DNA of 64,000 nt from Propionibacteriales bacterium (GCA_026392415.1 JAPLCC010000060.1:1-64000); one strand, 5' to 3'; counted from the stretch's first letter, positions 41,530-50,397 are shown. The notes: generated from the letters alone by a model not told the origin. Translations and numbers: made by a program.

Positions 41530-42569
41530 GACGCGAAGCTGCGGCCGATCAACAGCGCCTGCTCGGTGGCTCCACCGAAGAGGAACTCGAACCGCTTGGC
41601 GGTCGTGAAGTAGCGGTGCGCCTCGCCGTCCATGTCGATGCCGACGCCGCCGTGCACGTGCACGGTCGTGTGCGCGAGGCGGTGGCCCGCGTCGGCGGCC
41701 CACAGCTTCGCGGTCGCCACCTCGGTCGCTGCGGGCAGGCCCTCGTTCAAGCGCCACACCGCCTGCCAGAGGGTGAGCCGCTGGCCGAGCACGTCGATGA
41801 AGCCGTCGGCCAGGCGCTGCGACACGGCCTGGAAGGTGCCGATCGGGCGCCCGAACTGTTCCCGCGTCTTCGCGTACGACGCCGTCAGCTTCAGCGCGCC
41901 CTCGGTGACGCCGAGCTGCTCGGCCGCTCCCAGCGTGGTCAGGAGCTCGCCCAGTCGGGTCACGGTGGCTCCGTCGCCGACCTGCGTCGCGGACGCCGCC
42001 GTGAACGTGACCAGTGCGGCGACGTCGCCGTCGCTGGTCTTCTGCGCGACGCGCTCCACGCCGTCGGCCGTCGCCTCGACGAGGAGGACGGCCGGGCCGT
42101 CGGGGCCCGTCGCGGTGACCAGGAAGGCGTCGGCCGCCATGCCGGCGCGGACGAGGGTCTTGGTGCCGGTGACGGTCGAACCGTCGCTCGTGACCGTCGG
42201 CGCGGCGGGCAGGTGCGAGCGCTCCTCGGCAACGGCTGCTGCGTAGAGACGGTCACCGACCGTGACGCCGTGTGCGGCGAGGACCGCGGTGCACGCGCCC
42301 TGGACCGCCAGCGGAACCGGAGCCACGCGGCGCCCGACCTCGACGAGCACGCGAGCCAGCTCGATGAGACCGAGCCCGGCACCGCCCTGTTCCTCGGGCA
42401 GGTGCAGGGTCGTCAACCCGGCCGTGGTCAGGTCTGCCCAGAGGTCGCGGTCGAAGCGGTCGCCGCCGGCCTCGACCTTCTTGAGCCGGTCGTTGGTCGT
42501 CTTGTCCGTGAGGATCAGGGCCGCCAGCTCGGCGGCCTCGTCCTGCTCGGGGGTGAAGAGGAAGTCCAT
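41526..42569 (-). CDS. fadE27: Acyl-CoA dehydrogenase beta subunit, FadE27-like
   Basis: 347 residues, one half of an alpha2-beta2 acyl-CoA dehydrogenase. Such steroid enzymes (ChsE4-ChsE5 in M. tuberculosis) split the FAD site and active site between two diverged subunits. TREQFGRPIGTFQAVSQRLAD (FAD-contacting) is present, but the NHERVAL catalytic Glu segment is not; it is in the FadE26 partner. Starts 9 bases after fadE26 ends. Acts on the CoA ester of 3-oxo-cholestenoate. Confidence 0.92.
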   Translation of the reverse strand: MDFLFTPEQDEAAELAALILTDKTTNDRLKKVEAGGDRFDRDLWADLTTAGLTTLHLPEEQGGAGLGLIELARVLVEVGRRVAPVPLAVQGACTAVLAAHGVTVGDRLYAAAVAEERSHLPAAPTVTSDGSTVTGTKTLVRAGMAADAFLVTATGPDGPAVLLVEATADGVERVAQKTSDGDVAALVTFTAASATQVGDGATVTRLGELLTTLGAAEQLGVTEGALKLTASYAKTREQFGRPIGTFQAVSQRLADGFIDVLGQRLTLWQAVWRLNEGLPAATEVATAKLWAADAGHRLAHTTVHVHGGVGIDMDGEAHRYFTTAKRFEFLFGGATEQALLIGRSFAS

Positions 42570-42578
42570 GATCGCTCC

Positions 42579-43766
42579 TCAGCGCTTCGCGGCCGGCAGG
42601 CCGAGTCCGATGTAGCCGATGATGTCGCGCTGGATCTCGTTGGTGCCGCCACCGAACGTCATCACCAGCGAGGAGCGGTGGAACCGCTCCAGACGGCCCG
42701 CGAGGGCGGCGCCGGGGGAGTCACCCGTGATCCCGGCGTGCGGTCCGACGACCTCCATCAGCGACCGGTAGACCTCGGTCGCGAGCTCGGAGCCGTAGAT
42801 CTTCGTGGCCGACGCCTCGGCGGGGGAGAGCTGCACCCCGTGGTCGGCGTCGGCAGCGAGCTTCCAGTTGATCAGCGTCAACGCCTCGATGCGGGCGTGC
42901 GCGCGGCCGAGGGCGATCTGCACCCACTCGGTGTCGATGACGCGGGATCCGTCCGGGTTGCGTGTCTCGCGCGCCCAGTCGAGGACCAGCTGCAGCGAGT
43001 GCTGGAGCGGAGCGGCCGACGTCAGGGCCACCCGCTCGTGGTTGAGCTGGTTGGTCATCAGCGCCCAGCCGCCGCCGCGCTCGCCGACGACGTTCTCGGC
43101 GGGCACGCGGACGTCGGAGTAGTAGGTCGCGGACGTGCCGACGCCGGCGACCGTGTGGACCGGCGTGTAGGAGACACCCTCGGCCTGGGCGGGCACCAGG
43201 ATCATCGACAGGCCCTTGTGGCGCGAGGCGTCCGGCTCGGTGCGGCACGCCAGCCAGAGCCAGTCGGCGTACTGGATGAGCGAGGTCCACATCTTCTGGC
43301 CGTTGATGACCCACTCGTCGCCCTCGAGCGTCGCCTTCGTCTGCAGCGAAGCGAGGTCGGTGCCGGAGCCGGGCTCGGAGTAGCCGATCGAGAAGTGCAG
43401 GTCGCCGGCGAGGATCTTGGGGAGGAAGTACTCCTTCTGCTCGTCGCTGCCGAACCGCATGATCGTGGGCCCGACGGTGTTGAGGGTCAGGTAGGGGATC
43501 GGTACGCCGGCGATGGCGGCCACGTCGGTGAAGATCAGCTGTTCGATCATCGAGCGGGCCTGGCCGCCGTACTCCTTGGGCCAGCCGATGCCCAGCCAGC
43601 CGTCACTGCCGATCTGGCGGATGACGTCGCGATAGACGCCCGCTTCGCCGAACTCGCCGGTGGCCGAGGCCAGACCGGCGCGGATCTCGGGGGTGACCAA
43701 CTGTGCGAAGTACTCGCGGAGCTCCTCGCGCAGGGCAATCTGCTGCGGTTCCAGATCGATGTGCAT
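42579..43766 (-). CDS. fadE26: Acyl-CoA dehydrogenase alpha subunit, FadE26-like
   Basis: 395 residues. Catalytic Glu E244 in QLNHERVAL, FAD contacts in GYSEPGSGTDLASLQT and KMWTS, end motif TFGGGTNEIQRDIIG. Partner of FadE27. First gene of fadE26-fadE27-fadD17, divergent from kshA. TACCCT (43778-43773) ends exactly 7 bases before the ATG, and CCCTAGCAAC before the start holds no ribosome site, so leaderless. KstR-like site at 43789 lies just upstream of this -10. Confidence 0.94.
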   Translation of the reverse strand: MHIDLEPQQIALREELREYFAQLVTPEIRAGLASATGEFGEAGVYRDVIRQIGSDGWLGIGWPKEYGGQARSMIEQLIFTDVAAIAGVPIPYLTLNTVGPTIMRFGSDEQKEYFLPKILAGDLHFSIGYSEPGSGTDLASLQTKATLEGDEWVINGQKMWTSLIQYADWLWLACRTEPDASRHKGLSMILVPAQAEGVSYTPVHTVAGVGTSATYYSDVRVPAENVVGERGGGWALMTNQLNHERVALTSAAPLQHSLQLVLDWARETRNPDGSRVIDTEWVQIALGRAHARIEALTLINWKLAADADHGVQLSPAEASATKIYGSELATEVYRSLMEVVGPHAGITGDSPGAALAGRLERFHRSSLVMTFGGGTNEIQRDIIGYIGLGLPAAKR

Positions 43767-43788
43767 GTTGCTAGGGTAACCACAAAAC

Positions 43789-43802
43789 TGTAACGTGTTC
43801 TA
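43789..43802. promoter_or_regulatory. KstR-like operator shared by fadE26 and kshA
   Basis: TGTAACGTGTTCTA, a perfect TnnAACnnGTTnnA match, ends only two bases before the kshA ATG. It contains a possible kshA -10, TAACGT (43791-43796), and lies about 10 bases from the fadE26 -10. A single repressor here would cover both starts. Confidence 0.9.
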
Positions 43803-43804
43803 GT

Positions 43805-44947
43805 ATGAGCGACACTCGCCTTCTGGATCAGGGAACCGTCCCGCTGCGTTTCGCCCGCGGCTGGCACTGCCTCGGCCTCGCGTCCGCGTTCAGTGACGGG
43901 AAGCCGCACGCGATTCACGGCTTCGGCACCAAGCTCGTGGCCTGGCAGGACAGCCAGGGCGAGCTCAACGTCCTCGACGGCTACTGCCGGCACATGGGCG
44001 GTGACCTCACCCAGGGCGAGGTCAAGGGCGACCAGATCGCGTGCCCGTTCCACGACTGGCGCTGGGGCGGCGACGGCAAGTGCAAGCAGATCCCCTACGC
44101 CCGCCGCGTGCCGCTCCGTGCGCGCACCCAGCGCTACGAGACGGCCATTCGCAACGGCCAGCTGCTGATCTGGAACGACCCCGAGGGCTCTGCCGCGGAC
44201 CACGACCTCCTGCCGCCTGAACTCCCCGACGTGATGACGGACAAGTACACGCCGTGGTCCTGGCACACCCGGGAGATCAACGGATCGCACTGCCGCGAGC
44301 TCATCGACAACGTCGCGGACATGGCGCACTTCTACTACGTGCACTTCGCGTTCCCCACCAGCTTCCGCAACATCTTCGAGGGCCACACCGCCACGCAGTT
44401 CATGGAGTCGAAGGGCCGACCCGACGCCTCGGGTGGGGGATACTCCGGTGAGGACTCGACGTTGTCGTCCGTGGCGACGTACTACGGACCGTCGTACATG
44501 ATCAACTGGCTCGAGGTCGACTACAAGGGCTTCGTCACCGAGGTCATCCTGATCAACTGCCACATCCCGACCGGCCCGGAGTCCTTCACCCTTCAGTACG
44601 GCATCAGCGTGCGCAAGCCGGAGGGACTCGACGACAAGACCGTCGACTACATCGCCGAGCGCTACACCGAGTCCTTCGGCGACGGCTTCCTGCAGGACGT
44701 CGCCATCTGGGAGAACAAGGTGGCCGTGCAGAACCCGCTGCTGTGCGAGGAGGACGGCCCGGTCTACCAGCTGCGCCGCTGGTACGAGCAGTTCTACGTC
44801 GACAAGGCCGACGTGGAGCCCGCGATGGTCGACCGGTTCGAGTTCGAGGTCGACACCACCAAGGCCAACGAGTTCTGGCACGCCGAGGTCGCCGAGAACC
44901 TCGCGAAGATGGCGGCCGACGCAGCCGAGTCGCCCGCGGACGCGTAG
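43805..44947 (+). CDS. kshA: 3-ketosteroid 9-alpha-hydroxylase, oxygenase component KshA
   Basis: 380-residue Rieske oxygenase that hydroxylates C9 of 3-ketosteroids, triggering B-ring opening with KstD. Rieske [2Fe-2S] ligands C61/H63 and C80/H83 in CRHMGGDL...CPFHDW. Mononuclear iron site around DNVADMAHFYYVH (H175, H180, N169 nearby). No ribosome site: the bases upstream of the ATG are the KstR-like operator itself, so the mRNA is probably leaderless. Followed 7 bases later by a small Cys-containing protein and then kshB. Confidence 0.95.
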   Translation: MSDTRLLDQGTVPLRFARGWHCLGLASAFSDGKPHAIHGFGTKLVAWQDSQGELNVLDGYCRHMGGDLTQGEVKGDQIACPFHDWRWGGDGKCKQIPYARRVPLRARTQRYETAIRNGQLLIWNDPEGSAADHDLLPPELPDVMTDKYTPWSWHTREINGSHCRELIDNVADMAHFYYVHFAFPTSFRNIFEGHTATQFMESKGRPDASGGGYSGEDSTLSSVATYYGPSYMINWLEVDYKGFVTEVILINCHIPTGPESFTLQYGISVRKPEGLDDKTVDYIAERYTESFGDGFLQDVAIWENKVAVQNPLLCEEDGPVYQLRRWYEQFYVDKADVEPAMVDRFEFEVDTTKANEFWHAEVAENLAKMAADAAESPADA

Positions 44948-44954
44948 CCCCGCC

Positions 44955-45257
44955 ATGTCGTCCTTCGTCCCGACGAGCCCGGACACGCTGGCGGACCAGC
45001 GTCTCTACACCGAGGTCGGCTTCGTCGACGTCGCCTGTCTCGACTGCCTGGCCACGGTCGGGGTCAAGAAGAACAGCGACCAGCACACGTCGGTGCAGTG
45101 GAGCACCGAGGCGCTGGGGAATTGTCAAGAGTTCGCGCGACAGGAACAGGGGCCCGTCAGGCGGGACGTGCACAAGCCCTGCCCGCGGATGATGGCTAGC
45201 ATCGATGACGCTGTTCGGGCCGGAGTCGTCCCGATCGGCGAAGTCGAAGGCTACTGA
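44955..45257 (+). CDS. Small Cys-containing protein between kshA and kshB
   Basis: 100 residues, family not recognised. Contains CLDC near residue 28-31, a later NCQEF and KPCPRM, so five Cys-type positions in a short soluble protein; HxC/CxxC-like spacing could hold zinc or iron, but no known ferredoxin motif fits. Stop-to-start gaps of 7 bases from kshA and ~38 bases to kshB place it in the ksh operon. A role in KshA maturation or electron transfer is only a guess. ATG with weak ribosome site. Confidence 0.75.
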   Translation: MSSFVPTSPDTLADQRLYTEVGFVDVACLDCLATVGVKKNSDQHTSVQWSTEALGNCQEFARQEQGPVRRDVHKPCPRMMASIDDAVRAGVVPIGEVEGY

Positions 45258-45295
45258 GCCAGACAGATTCAACGCAGAAGGTCGTAGGTAGTTTC

Positions 45296-46387
45296 GTGGA
45301 CATCGAGTCCTTTGTGCTGGACGTCGTCGGTGTGGTCGAGGAGACCGCCGACGCCAAGTCGATCAGCTTCTCCGTGCCCGCGGGTGCGGAGGAGAAGTTC
45401 GCCTACAAGCCCGGTCAGTTCCTCACCGTGGCGGTCCCGAGCGACCAGACGGGCATCGCCGCGCGGTGCTACTCACTCTCCAGCAGCCCGCACGACGGCG
45501 GCCCGTTGACGGTCACTGTGAAGCGCACGGTCGAGGGCTACGCCTCCAACTGGATCTGCGACAACCTCTCCGTCGGTGACACGCTGCGCGTGCTGCCGCC
45601 GTCGGGCATCTTCACCCCGGCCTCGATCGACTCCGACCTGCTGCTCTTCGGCGGGGGATCGGGCGTCACCCCGGTCATGTCGATCACGCGTACGGCGCTC
45701 GCCGAGGGCACCGGCAAGATCGTGGTGTTCTACGCCAACCGCGACGAGAAGTCGGTCATCTTCGCCGAGGAGTTCACCCGGCTGGCGGCCGAGAACCCCG
45801 AGCGCCTCCAGGTGATCCACTGGCTCGAGTCCGTCCAAGGTCTCCCGACGCCGGAGCAGATGAAGGCCTTCGCCTCGCAGTACCTCTCCTACGACTCCTT
45901 CGTCTGCGGCCCCGCGCCGTTCATGAAGATGGTGACCCTCGTGCTCCGTGAGCTCGAGGTCCCGCGCGAGCGTCGCCACCAGGAGAAGTTCGTGTCCCTG
46001 GGCGGCAACCCGTTCGGCGACCTCGAGGAGTTCCAGGTCGCCGAGAAGGAGATCGCGGACGCCGAGTCCGACGACGACGGCGCCGATGCCTTCGCCGATG
46101 CGCCCGCCGGGCCGGTCAAGGTCGAGGTCGAGCTGGACGGCGAGGAGTTCACCTTCGACGACTGGAACCCCCGCACCACGCTGCTCGACTTCCTGGAGAG
46201 CAAGGGCGTCAAGGCGCCGTACTCCTGTCGCGAGGGTGAGTGCTCGGCGTGCGCGATCCGCCTGCTCGAAGGCGACGTCCGGATGCTCCACAACGACGTT
46301 CTCGACAAGGACGACCTCGACGACGGCATCCGCCTCGGCTGCCAGTCGGTGCCGACGACCGACACCGTCAAGGTCACCTACAGCTAG
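45296..46387 (+). CDS. kshB: 3-ketosteroid 9-alpha-hydroxylase reductase KshB
   Basis: 363 residues. FAD domain with RCYSLSSSP (57-65), NADH-binding GGGSGVTPVMSI (119-130) and CGPAPFM, then a C-terminal plant-type ferredoxin: C311-x4-C316-x2-C319-x29-C349. Passes electrons from NADH to KshA. A ~20-residue Asp/Ala-rich linker (255-275) joins the modules. GTG start. Its TAG stop lies in a CTAG that also contains the stop of the convergent GMC gene. In M. tuberculosis kshA and kshB are far apart; here they are together. Confidence 0.94.
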   Translation: MDIESFVLDVVGVVEETADAKSISFSVPAGAEEKFAYKPGQFLTVAVPSDQTGIAARCYSLSSSPHDGGPLTVTVKRTVEGYASNWICDNLSVGDTLRVLPPSGIFTPASIDSDLLLFGGGSGVTPVMSITRTALAEGTGKIVVFYANRDEKSVIFAEEFTRLAAENPERLQVIHWLESVQGLPTPEQMKAFASQYLSYDSFVCGPAPFMKMVTLVLRELEVPRERRHQEKFVSLGGNPFGDLEEFQVAEKEIADAESDDDGADAFADAPAGPVKVEVELDGEEFTFDDWNPRTTLLDFLESKGVKAPYSCREGECSACAIRLLEGDVRMLHNDVLDKDDLDDGIRLGCQSVPTTDTVKVTYS

Positions 46388-48324
46388 CTCAGCCGGGTGG
46401 CCAGTCGGGTCGCGGTCATGTGCGCGATCGACTCGATCGAGATCATCGGGTTGACGCCCGATGCCGTCGGGAAACTCGAGCCGTCGGCAACGTACAGGCC
46501 CTGGACGTCCCAGGTCTGGCCGTCGGGATCCGTGGCCGAGGTCGCCGCCGAGCCGCCCATGCGGGCGCTGCCCATGATGTGCAGGGCGGCGAGGGCGAGC
46601 GTCGCCGGAGCCGCACCCGCGGACCGAAGGTCGCTCTCGAACGTGTCGATCGAACCGCGCACGCCGGGCTCGTAGCTGACCGTCTTGTGGTGGGGTGAGG
46701 CGATCCACCGGGCCCCGGCGGCCTCGGCGATCCGGGCGCCGCCGACCAACCCCTGGATCAGGTGTTCGGTGTCGCGGGGCGAGAGCTGGTAGCGGACGAC
46801 CGGCTCGCCGTCCTTGCCGACCGAGACCGTGCCGCCCGGGTCCCGGTCCCGGACGATCAGGGCGACGGCCAGGGTCGACCTGAGGTCCACCATCCGGCGC
46901 CGGAAGTGGTCGGAACCGCGCCAGTTGATGAAACCGGTGGAGAGCCCCGGGGTCATCGGCGCCGTCTCGAACAGCACGCCGTAGCCCTTCCCGTCGAGGT
47001 TGGTCATCTTGTCGACGTAGCGGCTCTGCATCGCGCCGACCCAGCCGTCGACCGGCTCGTCCATCCGGCCCCAGACCGCGGTGGCGGGGTGCAGGCGCAG
47101 GTGGCGGCCGATGACGGGGTTGGCGAGCCCGCTGCGCTGCAGGAGTGCGGGCGTCTGGATCGCGCCGGCTGCGACCACCACGGCTCGTGCCCGCACCTGG
47201 ACCCGGTGCCCGGCAGCCGTGGTGGCTTCGACGCCCGTGGCCCTGCCGAAGCTGGTGGTGACCGTACCCACGGTGACACCGGTGCAGATCCGGGCACCGG
47301 CCGCGGCGGCGTCCTCCAGCCAGGTCTTGGCCGTCGACTGCTTGGCGCCGACCCGGCAACCCATGCCGCAGCGCCCGCACTCGACGCCCTGGTCACAGCC
47401 CAGGACGTTGCGCGGCATTGCGCCCACGTCCCAGCCCAGGGCGCGTGCACCCTGCTCGAGAATGGCATCGCGCGGTGCCGCCTTGTCGTGCTCGGTGTTG
47501 ACCCCGAGGCGGGCGCAGACCGCGTCCATCGAGGCGGCGTACTCCTCCCCGGCGAACTGCGTCGCTCCGTGGGAGGCCCATTCCTCGCGCACGTGGTCCG
47601 GCGTCCGGAAGGAGGTCGTGTAGTTGACGACCGTGCCGCCACCGAGGCCGCGTCCGGCCAGGAGCGCGACCTGTCCTTCGGCCGTGCTCTGCGGGGAGAG
47701 CGCGTAGAGGTTGAGGAAGCCTGCCTCCTCACCGCCGTCGAAGTCGCGCTGGTCGTGGTGGCCGCCCGCCTCGAGCACGACGACGTCGAGGCCCGCGGCG
47801 GCGAGCACGCCCGCCGCCGTACCGCCGCCGGCACCGGAGCCGACCACGACGACGTCGCAGCTCATGGCGGTGTCGCGATCGAGGGACAGGGGAGTGATGG
47901 GTGACGCCGGCGCGTCGGGGAGTACGCCGAGAGGTCCGGAGTAGCCCATCGCATCCCAGACGGGCGCGCCGCCGCGGATGTAGTAGGGCAGGACCGAGGC
48001 ACCCTTGAGTGCCTGGAAGAGCGCGCGTTTCGCGCCGACCCGGGAGTCGGAGAATGACAACAGCACCTGCTCGCGCTCGGTCTGGCTCAGCTGGGAGAAC
48101 CGGCGCGGTTTCCCGGTGAGCGCCAGGCCGAGTGTCCGGGTGTCCCACAGGTCCAGGAGCCCCTTGAGCTGGCGGCCGTCGCTGGCCCTCGGGTTCGTCC
48201 CCGCGATCTGGAGGGCGAGCTCGTGCGCCCCGACCTCCGTGGCCGACGGGACGCCGTCCCCACCGGCTGCGAAGGTGTCGGCGATGAGGCCCATGGCACG
48301 GACCTGGCGGTCGGTGAAGGTCAT
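46384..48324 (-). CDS. GMC-family FAD oxidoreductase (alcohol oxidase-like)
   Basis: 646 residues. An ~140-residue helical N-terminal domain like the small subunit of gluconate/alcohol dehydrogenases precedes the FAD-binding VVVGSGAGGGTAAGVLAAAG. Then GGGTVVNYTTSFRTPDHVREEW, and a C-terminal NPMISIESIAHMTATR. GCDQGVECGRCGMGC holds four closely spaced Cys that could bind a metal or cluster. Substrate not determined; sterol or long-chain alcohol oxidation is possible given the neighbours. TAGAGT (48336-48331) ends 7 bases before the ATG, leaderless. Confidence 0.85.
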   Translation of the reverse strand: MTFTDRQVRAMGLIADTFAAGGDGVPSATEVGAHELALQIAGTNPRASDGRQLKGLLDLWDTRTLGLALTGKPRRFSQLSQTEREQVLLSFSDSRVGAKRALFQALKGASVLPYYIRGGAPVWDAMGYSGPLGVLPDAPASPITPLSLDRDTAMSCDVVVVGSGAGGGTAAGVLAAAGLDVVVLEAGGHHDQRDFDGGEEAGFLNLYALSPQSTAEGQVALLAGRGLGGGTVVNYTTSFRTPDHVREEWASHGATQFAGEEYAASMDAVCARLGVNTEHDKAAPRDAILEQGARALGWDVGAMPRNVLGCDQGVECGRCGMGCRVGAKQSTAKTWLEDAAAAGARICTGVTVGTVTTSFGRATGVEATTAAGHRVQVRARAVVVAAGAIQTPALLQRSGLANPVIGRHLRLHPATAVWGRMDEPVDGWVGAMQSRYVDKMTNLDGKGYGVLFETAPMTPGLSTGFINWRGSDHFRRRMVDLRSTLAVALIVRDRDPGGTVSVGKDGEPVVRYQLSPRDTEHLIQGLVGGARIAEAAGARWIASPHHKTVSYEPGVRGSIDTFESDLRSAGAAPATLALAALHIMGSARMGGSAATSATDPDGQTWDVQGLYVADGSSFPTASGVNPMISIESIAHMTATRLATRLS

Positions 48325-48371
48325 GGCCGGACTCTAGGCGCGATGATGCGGTGGGGTAAGCGTCCCGGTGA

Positions 48372-48554
48372 TAAAGTTGGCCCCGTTGAAGGGGAGCGCC
48401 ACGGCGCCCCTCCCGAACATCGTTAGCAATTTCGGTATCCGGTTCACTGTTGTAGCTCCATCTGGTTTTCCACGAGGCGCGGTGCAGTTGGTTTCAGCCC
48501 GCACCGGCAAGATGCCCGAGCGGCTTCGTAGGAAAGTTCACAAGGAGCAAGAAA
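48372..48554 (+). promoter_or_regulatory. cspA promoter and long structured 5' leader
   Basis: TAAAGT (48372-48377) is a good -10 candidate, giving a leader of about 170 bases before cspA, as in many cold-shock genes. An early hairpin is possible: AGGGGAGCGCC (48390-48400) with GGCGCCCCT (48403-48411). AAGGAG sits 7 bases before the ATG. The rest of this ~230-base gap shows no open reading frame or tRNA. Confidence 0.6.
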
Positions 48555-48758
48555 ATGGCAGTTGGCACCGTGAAGTGGTTCAACGACACCAAGGGCTTCG
48601 GCTTCATCGCGCAGGACGGTGGCGACGGCGACGTCTTCGTTCACCACTCCGGCATCTCGGGCAACGGCTTCAAGTCGCTCGCCGAGGAGCAGCGCGTCGA
48701 GTTCGACGTCACCCGCGGCCCCAAGGGCCTGCAGGCGGAGAACGTTCGCGCCATCTGA
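48555..48758 (+). CDS. cspA: Cold-shock protein (CspA family)
   Basis: 67 residues, a single OB-fold RNA chaperone. RNP1 KGFGFIAQ and RNP2 VFVHHS are both present in MAVGTVKWFNDTKGFGFIAQ and the following strand. Strong AAGGAG ribosome site 7 bases upstream, and a long leader typical of cold-regulated translation. Predicted to destabilise mRNA structure in the cytoplasm. Confidence 0.95.
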   Translation: MAVGTVKWFNDTKGFGFIAQDGGDGDVFVHHSGISGNGFKSLAEEQRVEFDVTRGPKGLQAENVRAI

Positions 48759-48795
48759 TTCATCACTGTCGGGGCCGGGTGGCAGGGTTCGTCGC

Positions 48796-49407
48796 ATGAC
48801 GAACCCGCTCCCCGGCCCCGATGGCATTTTGCGCTGCCCGTGGGCCGTGTCTGCGCCGGAGTTCCCGGCCTATCACGACGCCGAGTGGGGCTTCCCCGTC
48901 GTCGACGACCAGCGGCTGTTCGAGAAGGTCTGTCTGGAGGGTTTCCAGTCCGGCCTGAGCTGGCGCACGATCCTGGTGAAGCGCCCGGCCTTCCGGGCGG
49001 CCTTCGACGATTTCGAACTCGCGAAGGTCGCGGCCTACGACGACCACGACGTCGCGCGGTTGCTCGGGGACGCCGGGATCGTCCGGCACCGCGGCAAGAT
49101 CGAGGCGACGATCAACAACGCCGGCCGGGCGCGCGAGTTGATCGAGGAGTGCGGCTCGCTAGCGGCGTATTTCTGGCGGCACGAGCCGTCCCTCGAGGAG
49201 CTCGGCGCTCCGCAGACGCTGACCACCTCGCCCGCAGCGGTCGCCATGTCCAAGGACCTGAAGAGGCGCGGCTGGAAGTTCGTCGGTCCCACCACGGCCT
49301 TCGCGTTCATGCAGGCGATGGGCCTGGTCAACGACCACATCGTCGGTTGCGTGACGCGCGACGAGGTCGCGGCGGCCAGGGCAGCCTTCACGCCTCCCGT
49401 CGGCTGA
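48796..49407 (+). CDS. tag: DNA-3-methyladenine glycosylase I
   Basis: 203 residues. Excises 3-methyladenine from alkylated DNA. Zinc-site pattern: Cys in ILRCPWA, His in AYHDAEWG, and H/C in NDHIVGC. Helix-hairpin-like core around LEGFQSGLSWRTILVKRPAF is typical of Tag. ATG start taken at the beginning of the family sequence; a longer frame upstream runs through cspA. Its 3' end overlaps convergent mmuM by 20 bases. Confidence 0.93.
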   Translation: MTNPLPGPDGILRCPWAVSAPEFPAYHDAEWGFPVVDDQRLFEKVCLEGFQSGLSWRTILVKRPAFRAAFDDFELAKVAAYDDHDVARLLGDAGIVRHRGKIEATINNAGRARELIEECGSLAAYFWRHEPSLEELGAPQTLTTSPAAVAMSKDLKRRGWKFVGPTTAFAFMQAMGLVNDHIVGCVTRDEVAAARAAFTPPVG

Positions 49408-50326
49408 CGGCTGCAGCAATCAGGTCGAGGTGCCGCGCGCCGGTGCCGCAGCAACCGCCCCAGATGTCGACCTGCGGGTGGCGCTGGGCGAGATCGCCCA
49501 TGGTCCGTGCCAGATCCTCCGGGTCGCCTTCTTCCAGGTGCCCGAGCTGGCAGAGCGCGATCTTCTCCATCTTCGAGGCGTTGGGACGCAGCGCGCGGAG
49601 CCGTTCGATCCACGGCCCGGGCGTCAGTGCGGGCCCGAACTCGAGCGGGTGCGAGCAGTTGATGCCGAAGAACTCAATGGACGAGGCGGTGGCGGCATCG
49701 ACCGTCTCGATCGCAGCGGCGAGCGTCGAGCCGGAGTGCACGCGGGCCTCGCTGGTCAGCGTGAACGAGACGGCCGCCGGTACGCCGACGGCGCGGGCTG
49801 CACGCGCCACCCCGATCGCCTCCTCCTCGTCGTTGAAGGTGAAGGCCCAGGCGAGGTCGACGCCTGCCTCCTTGAGGGTGGCGAGCTGGACCGAGTGATA
49901 GTCCTCGGCCTCGTCGCGCGTCATCACCACGTCGCGTTCGTAGGCGTCGCCGCGCGGTCCGACGAACCCCTGGATGAGGATCGAGTCGATGTCGGCGGCG
50001 TACTCAGCGGCGAGCTCGCGCAGGAAGTCGACCGAGGCGAGGTTCGCCTCCTTCAGGCCTTCCGCGGAGTAGCCGAGCAGGCCTCCCCAGTCGGGGCTGG
50101 CCCGGTAGTCGAGGCCGCCCATCAGGGCTGACATCCCGTGCTTCGCCGCAGCGTCGAGATAGCCGCGGTACATGGTGCGCATGTCCGACATCGCGGCCGG
50201 GTTGTCGAGAAGCGGATACATTGCGAACGCCGGCAGCTCGTGCCCCCACCTGTACATGATCTCGGTCTCGATACCGCCCTCGGTCAGGTAGCGCCGGCCG
50301 GGGACCTGAGCAGGGAAGTTCGACAT
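49388..50326 (-). CDS. mmuM: Homocysteine S-methyltransferase-family protein (MmuM-like)
   Basis: 312 residues, single homocysteine-methyltransferase barrel. Zinc-binding cysteines: one in FGINCSHP, and the pair in WGGCCGTG. LTEGGIETEIMYRWG at the N-terminus is the substrate region. Would methylate homocysteine from S-methylmethionine or a related donor. TACGTT (50338-50333) ends 7 bases before the ATG, which favours this start over any upstream extension; predicted leaderless. Confidence 0.87.
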   Translation of the reverse strand: MSNFPAQVPGRRYLTEGGIETEIMYRWGHELPAFAMYPLLDNPAAMSDMRTMYRGYLDAAAKHGMSALMGGLDYRASPDWGGLLGYSAEGLKEANLASVDFLRELAAEYAADIDSILIQGFVGPRGDAYERDVVMTRDEAEDYHSVQLATLKEAGVDLAWAFTFNDEEEAIGVARAARAVGVPAAVSFTLTSEARVHSGSTLAAAIETVDAATASSIEFFGINCSHPLEFGPALTPGPWIERLRALRPNASKMEKIALCQLGHLEEGDPEDLARTMGDLAQRHPQVDIWGGCCGTGARHLDLIAAAVSRREA

Positions 50327-50397
50327 GTTCGGAACGTAGACCTGGCGTACGGGCCAGTCCGCGTGTTCACCGCTCGGGCCAGCGGAAATGAGGACCA

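Noticed and set aside
41382..43793. 803-codon plus-strand frame opposite fadE26/fadE27
   Set aside because: Antisense to two confidently assigned acyl-CoA dehydrogenase subunits.
48325..48554. Possible tRNA or small RNA gene in the cspA gap
   Set aside because: No cloverleaf or CCA-compatible fold could be drawn; the region fits a cold-shock 5' leader better.
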